58,582 bases of DNA, taken from NCBI RefSeq assembly GCF_001642995.1, contig NZ_LOHS01000115.1, positions 1 to 58,582 of the forward strand, in the 5' to 3' direction. The position numbers and the translations under genes are program-made. This DNA comes from Streptomyces jeddahensis (GTDB taxonomy: Bacteria; Actinomycetota; Actinomycetes; Streptomycetales; Streptomycetaceae). Positions 8,207 to 16,777 of this stretch are shown here, in pieces. Positions within the stretch are counted from its first letter, which is position 1. Each line of letters opens with the position of its first letter. Under the pieces are notes generated by a model. The model searched no databases and was not told the origin of the DNA. It saw only the letters and a list, made by a program, of their open reading frames with translations.

Positions 8207-8737
8207 CTATTTGATGAGCGCGTTGGCGATCACGACGATCACGCCGAGCAGCGCGTCGACGCAGGCGACCACCAGGGAGGAACGCCATGTCCGTCCCGCG
8301 GCGCGCATCGTGAACAGGCCCCAGCCGAAGAGCAGCAGGATGTTGAACCCGAAGGCGACGTACTCGATGCCTTTGGACCCCCACCAGCCCTCAGCCGCGC
8401 CGAAGAGCATCAGCACCGTCGGCAGCGCGGCCACCACCAGGGGCCACTCGTCCGCGAGTACGCGCAACGCGGTCCGGGCGCTGAGACGAGCCGCCTGCTC
8501 ACCGCGCCGCGCGATGATGTGCGCGTAGCCGTGGGCCAGGGCCGAGGCGCACGCGGTGAACAGCACCCAAGCGGAGTCGTACAGGCGGTCGGCACGGGAC
8601 GTCTCTCCGTACTCGGTCAGCGCGGCGGCCAGGGTACTTGCCAGCACCGCCCCGTACACACCACCGAACACCACGTTGGGCTGCGCGAGCAGCCCGCGCA
8701 GACGCCGGCCGGAGAGACGGAGGGTGCTGTCGTGCAT
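8207..8737 (-). CDS. Small integral membrane protein, unknown function
   Basis: Predicted inner-membrane protein of 176 residues with four or five hydrophobic segments: VVFGGVYGAVLASTLAAAL, WVLFTACASALAHGYAHII, WPLVVAALPTVLMLFGAA, YVAFGFNILLLFGWGLFTM and VVACVDALLGVIVVIANAL. An Arg-rich loop (RRGEQAARLSARTALRV) lies between the second and third. I recognise no catalytic motif. The ATG at 8737 is preceded by GGAGG; an ORF extension to 8794 lacks support. It lies downstream of the kinase on the same strand and may be co-transcribed with it. Confidence 0.75.
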   Translation of the reverse strand: MHDSTLRLSGRRLRGLLAQPNVVFGGVYGAVLASTLAAALTEYGETSRADRLYDSAWVLFTACASALAHGYAHIIARRGEQAARLSARTALRVLADEWPLVVAALPTVLMLFGAAEGWWGSKGIEYVAFGFNILLLFGWGLFTMRAAGRTWRSSLVVACVDALLGVIVVIANALIK

Positions 8738-8859
8738 GGCGGTGGTCCTCCGACGTCGCGGGCGGGGCTGTCCGTACGGGTTGGTGGGAACCATCCCCGC
8801 TGGTCGGACCGCCGGATCCCGCCGAACGGGTCACGGACCCGCGACGCTCGAGTGCCGCC

Positions 8860-10353
8860 TCAGTCGTCCTCTTCGTCCTCGTCCCTGTGGTGCCCCTTCT
8901 GCTTCTCGTCCTGCTTCTCGTCCTTGACCTCCGCCATGGTCGGCGCGGCGGTGGCGACCGGCGAGGCGGAATCCGGCACCTGCCCGCCGACCGATTCCGT
9001 AGCCGCAGGGCTGCCGGTGGCCGCCGAGGTGGGAGCCGCGGAGCTCGTACCGGCGTCCGTCGTGGCCCCCGGGTCGGCCGTCGGCTGCTCGCCGGAGCTG
9101 CTGTCGGGCGCGAACCAGGCCATGCCGATCAGCAGCGATGCGACGAAGAGTGCGACGCCCGCGACAAGGCCCGTGACGGTCGGCCGTCGCCGTGCCAGGG
9201 CACGCAGACCACTGCCGCTCCCAGCCGCGGGACGCTGCCGGGCATGGGTCGACCGGCCCTCCGCCATCGCCTTGAGGGCATGGGAGGTACCCCCGGTGGT
9301 CGGCGGACCGTACGAGACGGTGTGCCCGGCCCCGGCGGGCCCGGCATCGGAACGAGACGCATGGGAGCGCGCTGCTCCGGACGTCGCCGCCGACGCCGTG
9401 TAGGCCTCTGTGTGCGACGGCACCGCCCCGGACGTGGGCGCCGTGTGCGTGGGCGTCGCCGCAGGCAGTGGCTCGGGCCGCCCGCGCCATGCGTCCGCCC
9501 GGAACCAGTCCGCGACCTGCTGCGCCGACGGCCGGTCCTCGGGCTGCTTGGCGAGCAGACCCAGCAGATAGTTCTCGAAGGCGGGCGGCACGGCGACCCC
9601 CAGCTCCCGTGGCGGCACGGGCGGGGTGTCGACGTGCTGGTAGAGCAGGGCGGTGGCGGTGTCCGCCGCGAACGGGGGCTGCCCGGCGAGCAGTTGGTAC
9701 AGGACGCAGCCCAGCGAGTACACGTCGGAGGGCGGGCCCGCCTGCTTCCCGAGGGCGCGCTCGGGGGCGAGATAGAGGCCGGTGCCCACGATCTGCCCGG
9801 TGCTGGTGAGCGCGGCCGCCGGATCGTCGAGGAAGCGGGCGATGCCGAAGTCGCCCAGTTTGACCGTGCCGTCGGCGGCGAGCAGCAGATTGCCCGGCTT
9901 GATGTCCCGGTGCACCACGCCCTCGCGGTGCGCCGCGGCCAGCCCCGCCGCGGCCCCCGCGGCGATGGCAGCGACCCGCTCGGGTGCGAGGCGGGCCCCG
10001 CCCGAGGTCTCCTGCGCGAGGCTGCCGCCCTCGACGAGCTCCATGACGAGGTAGAAACGCCCGTCCCAGGCGCCGAAGTCGAAGACGCCCACCACGTGCG
10101 GATGGCTCAGCCGTGCCGAGGTCTGCGCCTCCAGCCGGAAGCGGGCGGTGGCCGACGGGTCCGACTCCTGGCCGAGCAGCAGCTTCACGGCGACGTCCCG
10201 GCCGAGCACCTCGTCGGTGGCACGCCACACCTCGCCCATGCCGCCCCGGCCGATGGGGGAGTGCAACCGGTATCGATCAGCCACCAGCACTTGCGCACCC
10301 ACCTCGTTCCGGACAGCAGCCAACTCGACGGCCACGGAACGCACTTCACCCAC
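8860..10353 (-). CDS. Membrane-anchored serine/threonine protein kinase (Hanks type)
   Basis: Signal-transduction kinase of up to 497 residues. It has the glycine loop GRGGMGEVWRA, the lysine in VAVKLLLG, the catalytic loop HRDIKPGNLLL, DFGIARF and the APE-like LAPERALG. After the kinase domain (about residues 28-280) come a Thr/Ser/Pro-rich linker, one membrane segment (TVTGLVAGVALFVASLLIGM) and an outside tail ending in a highly charged KDEKQDEKQKGHHRDED stretch. No PASTA repeats are present, so ligand sensing differs from PknB. The start could instead be a GTG 16 codons on (VGAQVLVADRYRL). Confidence 0.9.
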   Translation of the reverse strand: MGEVRSVAVELAAVRNEVGAQVLVADRYRLHSPIGRGGMGEVWRATDEVLGRDVAVKLLLGQESDPSATARFRLEAQTSARLSHPHVVGVFDFGAWDGRFYLVMELVEGGSLAQETSGGARLAPERVAAIAAGAAAGLAAAHREGVVHRDIKPGNLLLAADGTVKLGDFGIARFLDDPAAALTSTGQIVGTGLYLAPERALGKQAGPPSDVYSLGCVLYQLLAGQPPFAADTATALLYQHVDTPPVPPRELGVAVPPAFENYLLGLLAKQPEDRPSAQQVADWFRADAWRGRPEPLPAATPTHTAPTSGAVPSHTEAYTASAATSGAARSHASRSDAGPAGAGHTVSYGPPTTGGTSHALKAMAEGRSTHARQRPAAGSGSGLRALARRRPTVTGLVAGVALFVASLLIGMAWFAPDSSSGEQPTADPGATTDAGTSSAAPTSAATGSPAATESVGGQVPDSASPVATAAPTMAEVKDEKQDEKQKGHHRDEDEEDD

Positions 10354-10463
10354 GGACGTGGGAGTTGGGGGAGCCGCAGCCGCCTCAGCTTACCGGCGGC
10401 TCACACGGCTCCCGCACGCCACCACCCCCACGCCACCACGCCTCATCACGCCGTACACCCGAG

Positions 10464-11114
10464 TCATCCCGTCGTGCCGGACTCGCCCTCCGCCGGTCCA
10501 GCCTCCTGGCCCCTCGAACGTCCCTCCTCCGGACCGTCCGCCCGGCCCTTCGAACCTTCCTCCTCCGGACCGGAATCCCCGCGGCCGCGCGGCTGCGCGT
10601 CCGGACCCTGGGCGCGCACGCGCTGGACGTGTTCCAGGGACTCGCGCAGCTCCGTCAGCCAGTCGTCCGTGTGCTGCTGGACCAGGCGTACGCACCAGGC
10701 GAGCGCCTCACTGCGGCTGCGGGCCACGCCGCCCGCGATCAGGGTGTCGAGGACCTGGCGCTCGGGCTGCCGCAGCCGGGTCATCACCGGCGCGGCGACA
10801 TGGGTGAACAGAGCCCGCTCACCTCCGCACTCCACGCCCCACGAGACCTTCCGGCGGAAGCGGTGCTCGGCCTCGCGGGCCACGGCGACGCGGTCCTCGC
10901 GGGTGCGTTCACGGAACTCCTGGATACGGCCCTGGACGGCCGCTTCCCGCTCGGCGTCCGAGGCGTCCTCGGCGAGCCGGGGTTCGGGGATGCGTCCGAT
11001 GACGGTGATCTCCTCGCGGTCCACTGTCACGTCCAGCAGGCTCTCGAAGAGATCGTCCGGCAGGCGGCCGGCGAACCAGCCGCGTAGCTTCTCACGCTGG
11101 TCGGCTGTAATCAT
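10464..11114 (-). CDS. Conserved actinobacterial hypothetical protein
   Basis: A 216-residue cytoplasmic protein starting MITADQREKLRGWF. Residues 1-75 are acidic and helical; the middle contains GVARSRSEALAWCVRLVQQH, which resembles the helix of ribbon-helix-helix or antitoxin-like proteins; the last 45 residues are a low-complexity Gly/Glu/Arg tail (GPEEEGSKGRADGPEEG). I do not recognise a catalytic motif. There is no ribosome binding site before the ATG at 11114. Instead the 14 bases directly upstream (11115-11128) are near-palindromic, suggesting a leaderless transcript or an operator at the start. An ATG eight codons upstream (11138) is also in frame. The methyltransferase gene is divergent from it. 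Confidence 0.65.
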   Translation of the reverse strand: MITADQREKLRGWFAGRLPDDLFESLLDVTVDREEITVIGRIPEPRLAEDASDAEREAAVQGRIQEFRERTREDRVAVAREAEHRFRRKVSWGVECGGERALFTHVAAPVMTRLRQPERQVLDTLIAGGVARSRSEALAWCVRLVQQHTDDWLTELRESLEHVQRVRAQGPDAQPRGRGDSGPEEEGSKGRADGPEEGRSRGQEAGPAEGESGTTG

Positions 11115-11128
11115 GTAATTAACGTTAC
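11115..11128. promoter_or_regulatory. AT-rich palindrome abutting a start codon
   Basis: GTAATTAACGTTAC includes the perfect 8-base palindrome TAACGTTA (11120-11127) and touches the ATG of the leftward hypothetical gene. It is strikingly AT-rich for this genome and replaces the expected ribosome binding site. It could be an operator, possibly for self-control if the protein binds DNA. Confidence 0.4.
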
Positions 11129-11375
11129 GCCGATGCACGTGAAGCGCAAGAGCCGTTCACAAGGGCAAGGGCCGTTCAAAAGGGGTTGCCCCCGTGGGTT
11201 CCTGCTCGGGTACTGTGTGCCGTCTCCAGCACCGGAGATCCGCAGCACCAGAGGACGACCGAGGGGGTGAGACCCATTACCGCTGCAGCAGGCTGGGCGC
11301 TCTCATCTCGTGTTCGTACGGTCGATCAGGCATAGGCGAGCGCGAGAGCGCCCTTCGGCTTCTCGAAAGGCTCTC

Positions 11376-12206
11376 ATGTCGGCTTCGCCGTCCCTTCCTC
11401 CCTTCTCCGCTTCCGTGCCCCTCACCTCCTTCTCCGCCGTCGTCGCCAGGCTCCGCGCCGCGGGCTGCGTCTTCGCCGAGGAGGAGGCGCAGGTGCTCGT
11501 CTCCGCAGCGCGCACACCCGACGATCTCTCCGACATGGTGGACCGGCGCGCCGCCGGACTTCCCCTCGAACACGTCGTCGGCTGGGCCGAGTTCCATGGC
11601 CTGCGGATCGCCGTCGACCCCGGCGTCTTCGTGCCCCGCCGCCGTACCGAGTTCCTGGTACGGCAGGCAGCCGCCCGGGTTCGTCCAGGCGCCGTCGTCG
11701 TCGATCTGGGCTGCGGCTCGGGGGCGCTGGGCGCCGCTGTGGCCGCGTCCCAGCCGGGGGTCGAGCTGCACGCGGCGGACATCGACCCTGCCGCGGTGCG
11801 GTGTGCCCGCCGCAATCTCGCCGCGGTGGGCGGCCGGGTCTACGAGGGCGATCTGTACGAGCCGCTGCCCGCCGACCTGCGGGGCCGCATCGACGTCCTG
11901 CTCGCCAACATGCCGTACGTCCCCACGGACGACATCGACCTGCTGCCCTCTGAGGCCCGTGTCCATGAGGCGAGGGTGGCGCTCGACGGGGGCGCCGACG
12001 GACTCGACGTCCTGCGGCGCGTGGCTGGGCAAGCGGCTGAGTGGCTGGCGCCGGGCGGTCATCTGCTCGTCGAGACGACCGAGCGCCAGGCACCGGCGGC
12101 CTGCGAGGCGTTCGCCCTGGGCGGGCTGACCCCGCAGGTCGTCGCGTCCGAGGAGCTCTACGCCACCGTCGTCATCGGAACCACGCCCGAGTACCCCGAC
12201 AACTAG
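11376..12206 (+). CDS. PrmC-like protein N5-glutamine methyltransferase (putative)
   Basis: SAM-dependent methyltransferase of 276 residues related to PrmC/HemK, which methylates the GGQ glutamine of release factors; paralogues may act on other proteins. The N-terminal helical half contains GLPLEHVVGWAEF, the PrmC-type substrate part. The SAM loop is VDLGCGSGALG, the acidic motif AADIDPAA, and the catalytic motif NMPYVP replaces the canonical NPPY. The Pro to Met change leaves N, P and Y in place but marks it as a divergent paralogue. ATG 11376 follows GAAAGG. A frame open to 11310 is not needed. Confidence 0.85.
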   Translation: MSASPSLPPFSASVPLTSFSAVVARLRAAGCVFAEEEAQVLVSAARTPDDLSDMVDRRAAGLPLEHVVGWAEFHGLRIAVDPGVFVPRRRTEFLVRQAAARVRPGAVVVDLGCGSGALGAAVAASQPGVELHAADIDPAAVRCARRNLAAVGGRVYEGDLYEPLPADLRGRIDVLLANMPYVPTDDIDLLPSEARVHEARVALDGGADGLDVLRRVAGQAAEWLAPGGHLLVETTERQAPAACEAFALGGLTPQVVASEELYATVVIGTTPEYPDN

Positions 12207-12215
12207 CCCACGTGC

Positions 12216-12965
12216 TCACGTAGCGAGCTCCCGTGCGCGGCGCGCCGCCTCGGCCACCGGACCGTGGTGCACCGGCCCGTGGCCCGGCAGCAGGACGTCG
12301 GCCGCGAGGGGCTCCATGACCTCGAGCGCCGCGAGGGCGCGTCGGCGGTCGGTGTCGAACATGGCGGGCAGCAGCTGGGGCCCACGCGCGCGTGCCGTGG
12401 GATGCGCGCTGACGAGGGCGTCTCCGGAGATCAGAATGCCGGCGTCCGGGAGGTGGTACGCGCAGTGGCCCGCCGTGTGGCCGGGGGTGTGCACGGGGAC
12501 CGGGCGGCCCGGCAGATCGAGCGGACCCTGCGTGGGAAACGGCCGTGGGTCGGTGACGGGGACCTTGGCGGTGCCGCCTGAGCGCAGTGCGTGCACCGCC
12601 CAGGGCAGCACGCCGGGCCGCCACGCGTTCAGCAGGACCCGGCCGACCGAGATCCGGTGCAGGAACTCGCGGCGGGCGTGCGGTGCTTCGGCCTCGTGCA
12701 GGAGGACGGGCGTGCCGAAGGTGCGGCTCAGGTACTCCGCCGAACCGATGTGGTCGTTGTGCGCATGCGTGATGAGCACGGCCGTCACCGCCTCGGGCGC
12801 GTGGCCGAGTGCCGCGAGCGACTCGAGCAGCTGCGCGCGGTCTCCCGGGTACCCGGTGTCCACCAGGGTGACGGCGTCGCCCTCGGTCAGGACGATCCAG
12901 TTCGTGTGGGAGCCGTGGACCAGATGCACGCCGGTGGCGACCTGGACGAGGGCGTCTTCGCGCAT
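12216..12965 (-). CDS. Metallo-beta-lactamase-fold hydrolase
   Basis: Cytoplasmic hydrolase of about 249 residues. The metal-binding pattern is complete: THAHNDHIG, the later histidine in HTPGHTAGH, the aspartate in LISGDAL and the last histidine in LPGHGPVHHG. The layout is like glyoxalase II-type or quinolone-degradation-type hydrolases; the substrate is unknown. Start choice lies between ATGs at 12965 and 12971; neither has a strong ribosome binding site. The gene converges with the methyltransferase, leaving nine bases between stops. Confidence 0.85.
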   Translation of the reverse strand: MREDALVQVATGVHLVHGSHTNWIVLTEGDAVTLVDTGYPGDRAQLLESLAALGHAPEAVTAVLITHAHNDHIGSAEYLSRTFGTPVLLHEAEAPHARREFLHRISVGRVLLNAWRPGVLPWAVHALRSGGTAKVPVTDPRPFPTQGPLDLPGRPVPVHTPGHTAGHCAYHLPDAGILISGDALVSAHPTARARGPQLLPAMFDTDRRRALAALEVMEPLAADVLLPGHGPVHHGPVAEAARRARELAT

Positions 12966-13123
12966 GACCATCCCGAGCGTCGAACTGTTACAGGATTTAC
13001 GGTAGTTGATGTCTGCGCAGCTCGGAGCGCCCACGGGAGCCGGGACTTCAGCCTCCGCCGCGCTGTGACGTGGCCTCCGGGACTGCTGCGGGGAGTGATA
13101 CTTGAGTAATGCCGCAGGTCACG

Positions 13124-14464
13124 TCACGGACGGCCAAGGGCCGCCTCGTCGCTGTCGCTGTCTTCGGGCGCGAGCGAGTCGTCCGCGGCCGGAGGATGAG
13201 CCGAGGCTGAAGCCGAAACCGGGGCCGACTCCAACTCCGACTCCGGCGCCGACGCGGGTGCGGGCACCTCCGTCGACCGGGCGGTCCGCCCGCGCCCGTC
13301 CGTCGTGCGGCGCCGCGCCGCCAGCGCCATGGCCACCGGCTCGGTGAACCGTGCGGTGAGCGGACCCAGTACGACGAGGATCAGTACGTACGCGGTGGCC
13401 AGCGGGCCGAGCGAGGGCTCGATCCCGGCGCTGACAGCCAGGCCCGCGATGACGATGGAGAACTCGCCGCGCGCGACGAGCGCACCGCCCGCCCGCCAGC
13501 GGCCCTTGGCGGAGATCCCGGCCCGCCGGGCCGCCCAGTAACCGGTGGCGATCTTCGTCAGCGCGGTGACGACGGCCAGTGCGAGGGCCGGGAGCAGGAC
13601 CGGGGGAATGCTGGCGGGGTCGGTGTGCAGCCCGAAGAAGACGAAGAACACCGCGGCGAACAGGTCCCGCAGCGGGCTGAGCAGCGTGTGCGCGCCGTCG
13701 GCGACCTCCCCGGACAGCGCGATGCCCACGAGGAACGCGCCCACCGCCGCGGAGACCTGGAGCTGCTGTGCGATGCCCGCGACCAGCAGGGTGAGGCCCA
13801 GCACGACCAGCAGCAGCTTCTCGGGGTCGTCGCTGGAGACGAACCGCGAGATGTGCCGGCCGTAGCGGACGGCGATCATGAGCACGAGCCCGGCCACACC
13901 CAGCGCGATGGCGAGCGTGGCACCCCCCGCGGCCCAGCCCGCACCGGCCAGCAGTGCGGTGATGATCGGCAGATACACGGCCATGGCCAGGTCCTCGAGG
14001 ACCAGGATGCTCAGGATGACGGGCGTCTCGCGGTTGCCGAGCCGGCCGAGATCGCCGAGGACCTTGGCGATGACGCCCGACGACGAGATCCAGGTGACGC
14101 CGGCGAGGACGACGGCGGCCACCGGGCCCCAGCCGAGCAGCAGGGCGGCGGCGGCGCCGGGCAGCGCGTTGAGGGCGCAGTCGACGAGACCGGCCGGGTA
14201 CTGCGTCTTGAGATTGCTGACCAGATCGCTCGCCGTGTACTCCAGGCCCAGCATGAGCAACAGCAGGATGACGCCGATCTCGGCGCCGATGGCGACGAAC
14301 TCCTCGCTCGCGCCGAGGGGCAGCAGCCCGCCCTCCCCGAACGCGAGTCCGGCCAGCAGATAGAGCGGGATCGGCGAGAACCGGAAACGAGCGGCGAACC
14401 GTCCGAGCAGCCCTAGCCCGAGGATGATCGCGCCGAACTCGATGAGAAAGACAGCGGAGTGCAC
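13124..14464 (-). CDS. CPA2-family potassium/proton antiporter (KhtU-like)
   Basis: Integral membrane antiporter of 446 residues with 11-12 membrane segments. It opens FLIEFGAIILGLGLLGRF and keeps the family sequences GVILLLLMLGLEYT, SSSGVIAKVLGDLG, VLEDLAMAVYLP and the late ARGEFSIVIAGLA. The last 60 residues are a cytoplasmic Ser/Pro/Glu-rich tail. It starts at GTG 14464, four bases after the stop of the TrkA-C-domain gene, whose end supplies the GGGAG site; translational coupling is likely. The pair matches the KhtT (regulatory) plus KhtU (transport) arrangement that exports potassium under alkaline or second-messenger control. This antiporter lacks its own RCK domain. Confidence 0.9.
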   Translation of the reverse strand: MHSAVFLIEFGAIILGLGLLGRFAARFRFSPIPLYLLAGLAFGEGGLLPLGASEEFVAIGAEIGVILLLLMLGLEYTASDLVSNLKTQYPAGLVDCALNALPGAAAALLLGWGPVAAVVLAGVTWISSSGVIAKVLGDLGRLGNRETPVILSILVLEDLAMAVYLPIITALLAGAGWAAGGATLAIALGVAGLVLMIAVRYGRHISRFVSSDDPEKLLLVVLGLTLLVAGIAQQLQVSAAVGAFLVGIALSGEVADGAHTLLSPLRDLFAAVFFVFFGLHTDPASIPPVLLPALALAVVTALTKIATGYWAARRAGISAKGRWRAGGALVARGEFSIVIAGLAVSAGIEPSLGPLATAYVLILVVLGPLTARFTEPVAMALAARRRTTDGRGRTARSTEVPAPASAPESELESAPVSASASAHPPAADDSLAPEDSDSDEAALGRP

Positions 14465-14468
14465 GCGA

Positions 14469-14954
14469 TCACTCCCGTCCGAGGATGTCCGCGGCCGCCT
14501 CGACGCCCTCGCGGGTGCCGATGACGATCAGCGTGTCGCCGCCCGCCAGCCGGAAGTCCGGGGCGGGCGAGGGGATGGCCTCCGCGCGCCGCAGCACCGC
14601 CACGATCGAGGCGCCCGTCTCGGTACGCATCCGGGTGTCGCCGAGCAGCCGCCCGTTCCAGTACGAGGTGGGGGACAGTTCGATGCGTTCGGCCACGAGC
14701 CCCAGATCGGTGGTGTGGAGGAGGCTCGGACTGTGATGCGCCGGCATGAGCGCGTCGATCAGGGATGCCGATTCTCCGGCGGTCAGCTTGAACGAGAGCG
14801 CACAGGCGTCGGGGTCGTCGGACCGGTAGGCGCTGAGCGTGCGGGCCCCGTCACGGTGCGCGATCACCGACAGGCGGTTGTGTTCGCGGGTGGTGAGGTC
14901 GTAGCGGATGCCGATGCCGGGCAGTGGTGTCTGACGCAGGCGTGGTGCGGGCAC
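14469..14954 (-). CDS. TrkA-C-domain regulatory subunit of the antiporter (KhtT-like)
   Basis: Cytoplasmic regulator of 161 residues. The N-terminal half (TPLPGIGIRYDLTTREHNR) is the typical KhtT start; the C-terminal half is a TrkA-C/RCK-C fold (LRRAEAIPSPAPDFRLAGGD, TLIVIGTREGVEAA), which in relatives binds a nucleotide such as cyclic di-AMP. It is the first gene of a two-gene unit with the antiporter. Upstream (14998-15037) are two 20-base direct repeats in an AT-rich patch, good candidates for control. Confidence 0.88.
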   Translation of the reverse strand: MPAPRLRQTPLPGIGIRYDLTTREHNRLSVIAHRDGARTLSAYRSDDPDACALSFKLTAGESASLIDALMPAHHSPSLLHTTDLGLVAERIELSPTSYWNGRLLGDTRMRTETGASIVAVLRRAEAIPSPAPDFRLAGGDTLIVIGTREGVEAAADILGRE

Positions 14955-14997
14955 GGTGTTCTCCCCTGTCTGGTACGGCGGACCCCCTCCGGGGCGC

Positions 14998-15037
14998 TTG
15001 ACCGAGTCTTTTGTATCTTGACCAAGTCTTTGTATTC
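14998..15037. promoter_or_regulatory. Two 20-bp tandem direct repeats upstream of the antiporter unit
   Basis: TTGACCGAGTCTTTTGTATC (14998-15017) is followed directly by TTGACCAAGTCTTTGTATTC (15018-15037); about 16 of 20 positions agree. They lie in a strongly AT-rich patch 45 bases before the KhtT-like start. Two helical turns of spacing suit a tandem binding site of a transcription factor. Confidence 0.6.
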
Positions 15038-15178
15038 GCCATCTTTTTTACTCGATCGTGTTGCGCCATGGCTCAGCGGGGTCCGTTCACCCTTGTCATC
15101 TGCGGCTTTCTGCTTGTCACCCGTTCGTGGATCTTGGCGTGGGAGGCCGCCGGGTAGAGCACGTGCCGGAGGCGAGCC

Positions 15179-15856
15179 ATGGAACAGAGTGCGTTGACGG
15201 AACAGACGGTGTCGGACCCTGGCGGGGAACGCCAGCCCGGCGTGGACCGCCAGACCGGCGGGGATCGGCAGTGCGGAGGGGGCCGGAAGGCCGGTGCGGG
15301 CCGCCGTCCGCATGCCGCCCGGCGGCGGGGGCGGCGCCTGGTGAGTCTGTTGTTCGGGCTGTTCTTCGGGACCGTTCTGGTGCTCTCCGGGGTGGGCCTC
15401 GGCACCGTGAGCGCCGCCGTCATCGGCATGACGAAGATGGCCGAGCTGCAGAAACCGCCGTTGACCCCGCACGCGGACGGTGCCGAGCCCTCCGCCGGTC
15501 GTTCGGCCGGTGCTTTCGCCGGTGGAGGCCCCGCGTCCGCCCCTGAGCCGAGCCTGACCGCCGCCGTGCCCGTTCCCGCCGGGGCAGCACGCTCGACCCT
15601 CGGAGTCGAGGCCGTCGACGCTCCCGAGGGCGGCGGCGCGATGCTCGTCGGTGTACACGTCCCAGGACCCGGCCAGGCAGCGGGTCTCGTACGCGGGGAC
15701 GTACTGACCGCGTTCGGCGGGACCCGCATCGACTCGGCCGCCGACCTCGCGTCGGCCGTCGCCGCCGCACAGCCCGGAAAGGCCGTCACCCTCACCGTCC
15801 GGCGCGCCGACGGCGACCGGCGGGAGCTGTCGGCGACACCGGGCGTCGTCACGTGA
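15179..15856 (+). CDS. Membrane-anchored PDZ-domain protein
   Basis: A 225-residue protein with a charged cytoplasmic N terminus (Arg/Gly-rich to residue 58), one membrane segment (LVSLLFGLFFGTVLVLSGVGLGTV) and an outside PDZ domain of about 85 residues (LGVEAVDAPEGG, VPGPGQAAGLVRGDVLTAFGG, KAVTLTVRRADG). There is no protease domain, so it is not an HtrA; it may present or recognise protein C termini outside the membrane. ATG 15179 has GGAGGCG before it. It is divergent from the antiporter unit. Confidence 0.82.
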   Translation: MEQSALTEQTVSDPGGERQPGVDRQTGGDRQCGGGRKAGAGRRPHAARRRGRRLVSLLFGLFFGTVLVLSGVGLGTVSAAVIGMTKMAELQKPPLTPHADGAEPSAGRSAGAFAGGGPASAPEPSLTAAVPVPAGAARSTLGVEAVDAPEGGGAMLVGVHVPGPGQAAGLVRGDVLTAFGGTRIDSAADLASAVAAAQPGKAVTLTVRRADGDRRELSATPGVVT

Positions 15857-15920
15857 ACGCGTCGTCACGTGAGCGGAAAACCATTGGTCCGGCAGCTGCG
15901 GTGGGCACCACGATGGGCCC

Positions 15921-16547
15921 ATGCTGAGCACCCTTCTCGCCTTTCTCGGCGCCTGTACGCTGATCGCCGCCTCGCCGGGCCCGAGCACCGTGCTGATCAT
16001 CAAGCAGTCGCTGCAGAGCAGGCGGTCGGGATTCCTCACCGTGCTCGGCAACGAGACCGGGGTGTTCATCTGGGGCGTCGTCGCGGCGTTCGGGCTGACC
16101 GCGCTGCTGGCCGCGTCCCAGATCGCGTACGACGTCATGCGGATCGTGGGCGCCGTCGTCCTGGTCGTCTTCGGCGTCCAGACGCTGTGGCACGCGCGCC
16201 GCCACAAGGGAGCCGGCGCCGCGGACGACGGGTGGCACGGCACACAGAAGTCCGGCCGGGCCTCCTACCGGGACGGACTGCTGCTCAACCTCGCCAATCC
16301 CAAGTGCGCGATCTTCGCGATGTCGTTCCTGCCGCAGTTCGTGCCGAAGGGCGCCCCTCATCTGCCCACCATGGTCGGCCTCGCGGCGCTGTGGGCCGTT
16401 TATGAAGTCGGCTGGTACGGCGTGTACGTGTGGTTCGTGGGCCGGATGAAGCAGGTCCTCTCGCGTACGGGAGTCCGGCGCCGGCTGGAGCAGGTCTCGG
16501 GCGGAGTGCTCGTGCTCCTCGGGATTCGGCTCGGACTCGAGAGCTGA
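15921..16547 (+). CDS. LysE-family amino-acid exporter
   Basis: Inner-membrane exporter of 208 residues with about six membrane segments. The family signature near the N terminus, ASPGPSTVLIIKQSLQSRR, is clear, and the central GLLLNLANPKCAIFAMSFLP is the second conserved block. The substrate is probably an amino acid or a derivative. The ribosome binding site is weak. It lies 64 bases after the PDZ gene on the same strand. Confidence 0.9.
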   Translation: MLSTLLAFLGACTLIAASPGPSTVLIIKQSLQSRRSGFLTVLGNETGVFIWGVVAAFGLTALLAASQIAYDVMRIVGAVVLVVFGVQTLWHARRHKGAGAADDGWHGTQKSGRASYRDGLLLNLANPKCAIFAMSFLPQFVPKGAPHLPTMVGLAALWAVYEVGWYGVYVWFVGRMKQVLSRTGVRRRLEQVSGGVLVLLGIRLGLES

Positions 16548-16653
16548 CGCATATGAACTGGTGGGCTCGACCGGCCGCACCCGGCCGCTCCCGGCCACCC
16601 CGGAAGCCGCGCGTGCCCGCTCGCGCGGACCCAGGTGGGCGGGCAGGATGCTG

Positions 16654-16693
16654 CCCGTAGACCCGTAGACCCGTAGACCCGTAGACCCGTAGA
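16654..16693 (+). repeat. Five tandem copies of an 8-bp unit
   Basis: CCCGTAGA is repeated five times without error from 16654 to 16693, followed by GGGTTAG. It is intergenic, between the LysE exporter and the M24 peptidase, about 85 bases before the latter. The unit is not a multiple of three and the number of copies could vary by slippage. Confidence 0.9.
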
Positions 16694-16777
16694 GGGTTAG
16701 AGCTGTAGATCCGCGAACCCTCGAAGAACCCGTAGGCCCGTTTTAGACGCGTGAGCCATTGAGGCCTGGAGGTCCTG

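Noticed and set aside
8638..11118. 826-codon plus-strand frame across the kinase and hypothetical genes
   Set aside because: It lies opposite two genes with clear motifs and start sites, and its own text is low-complexity Arg/Gly/Pro.
16654..16693. CRISPR array
   Set aside because: Units are 8 bases with no spacers; it is a simple tandem repeat.
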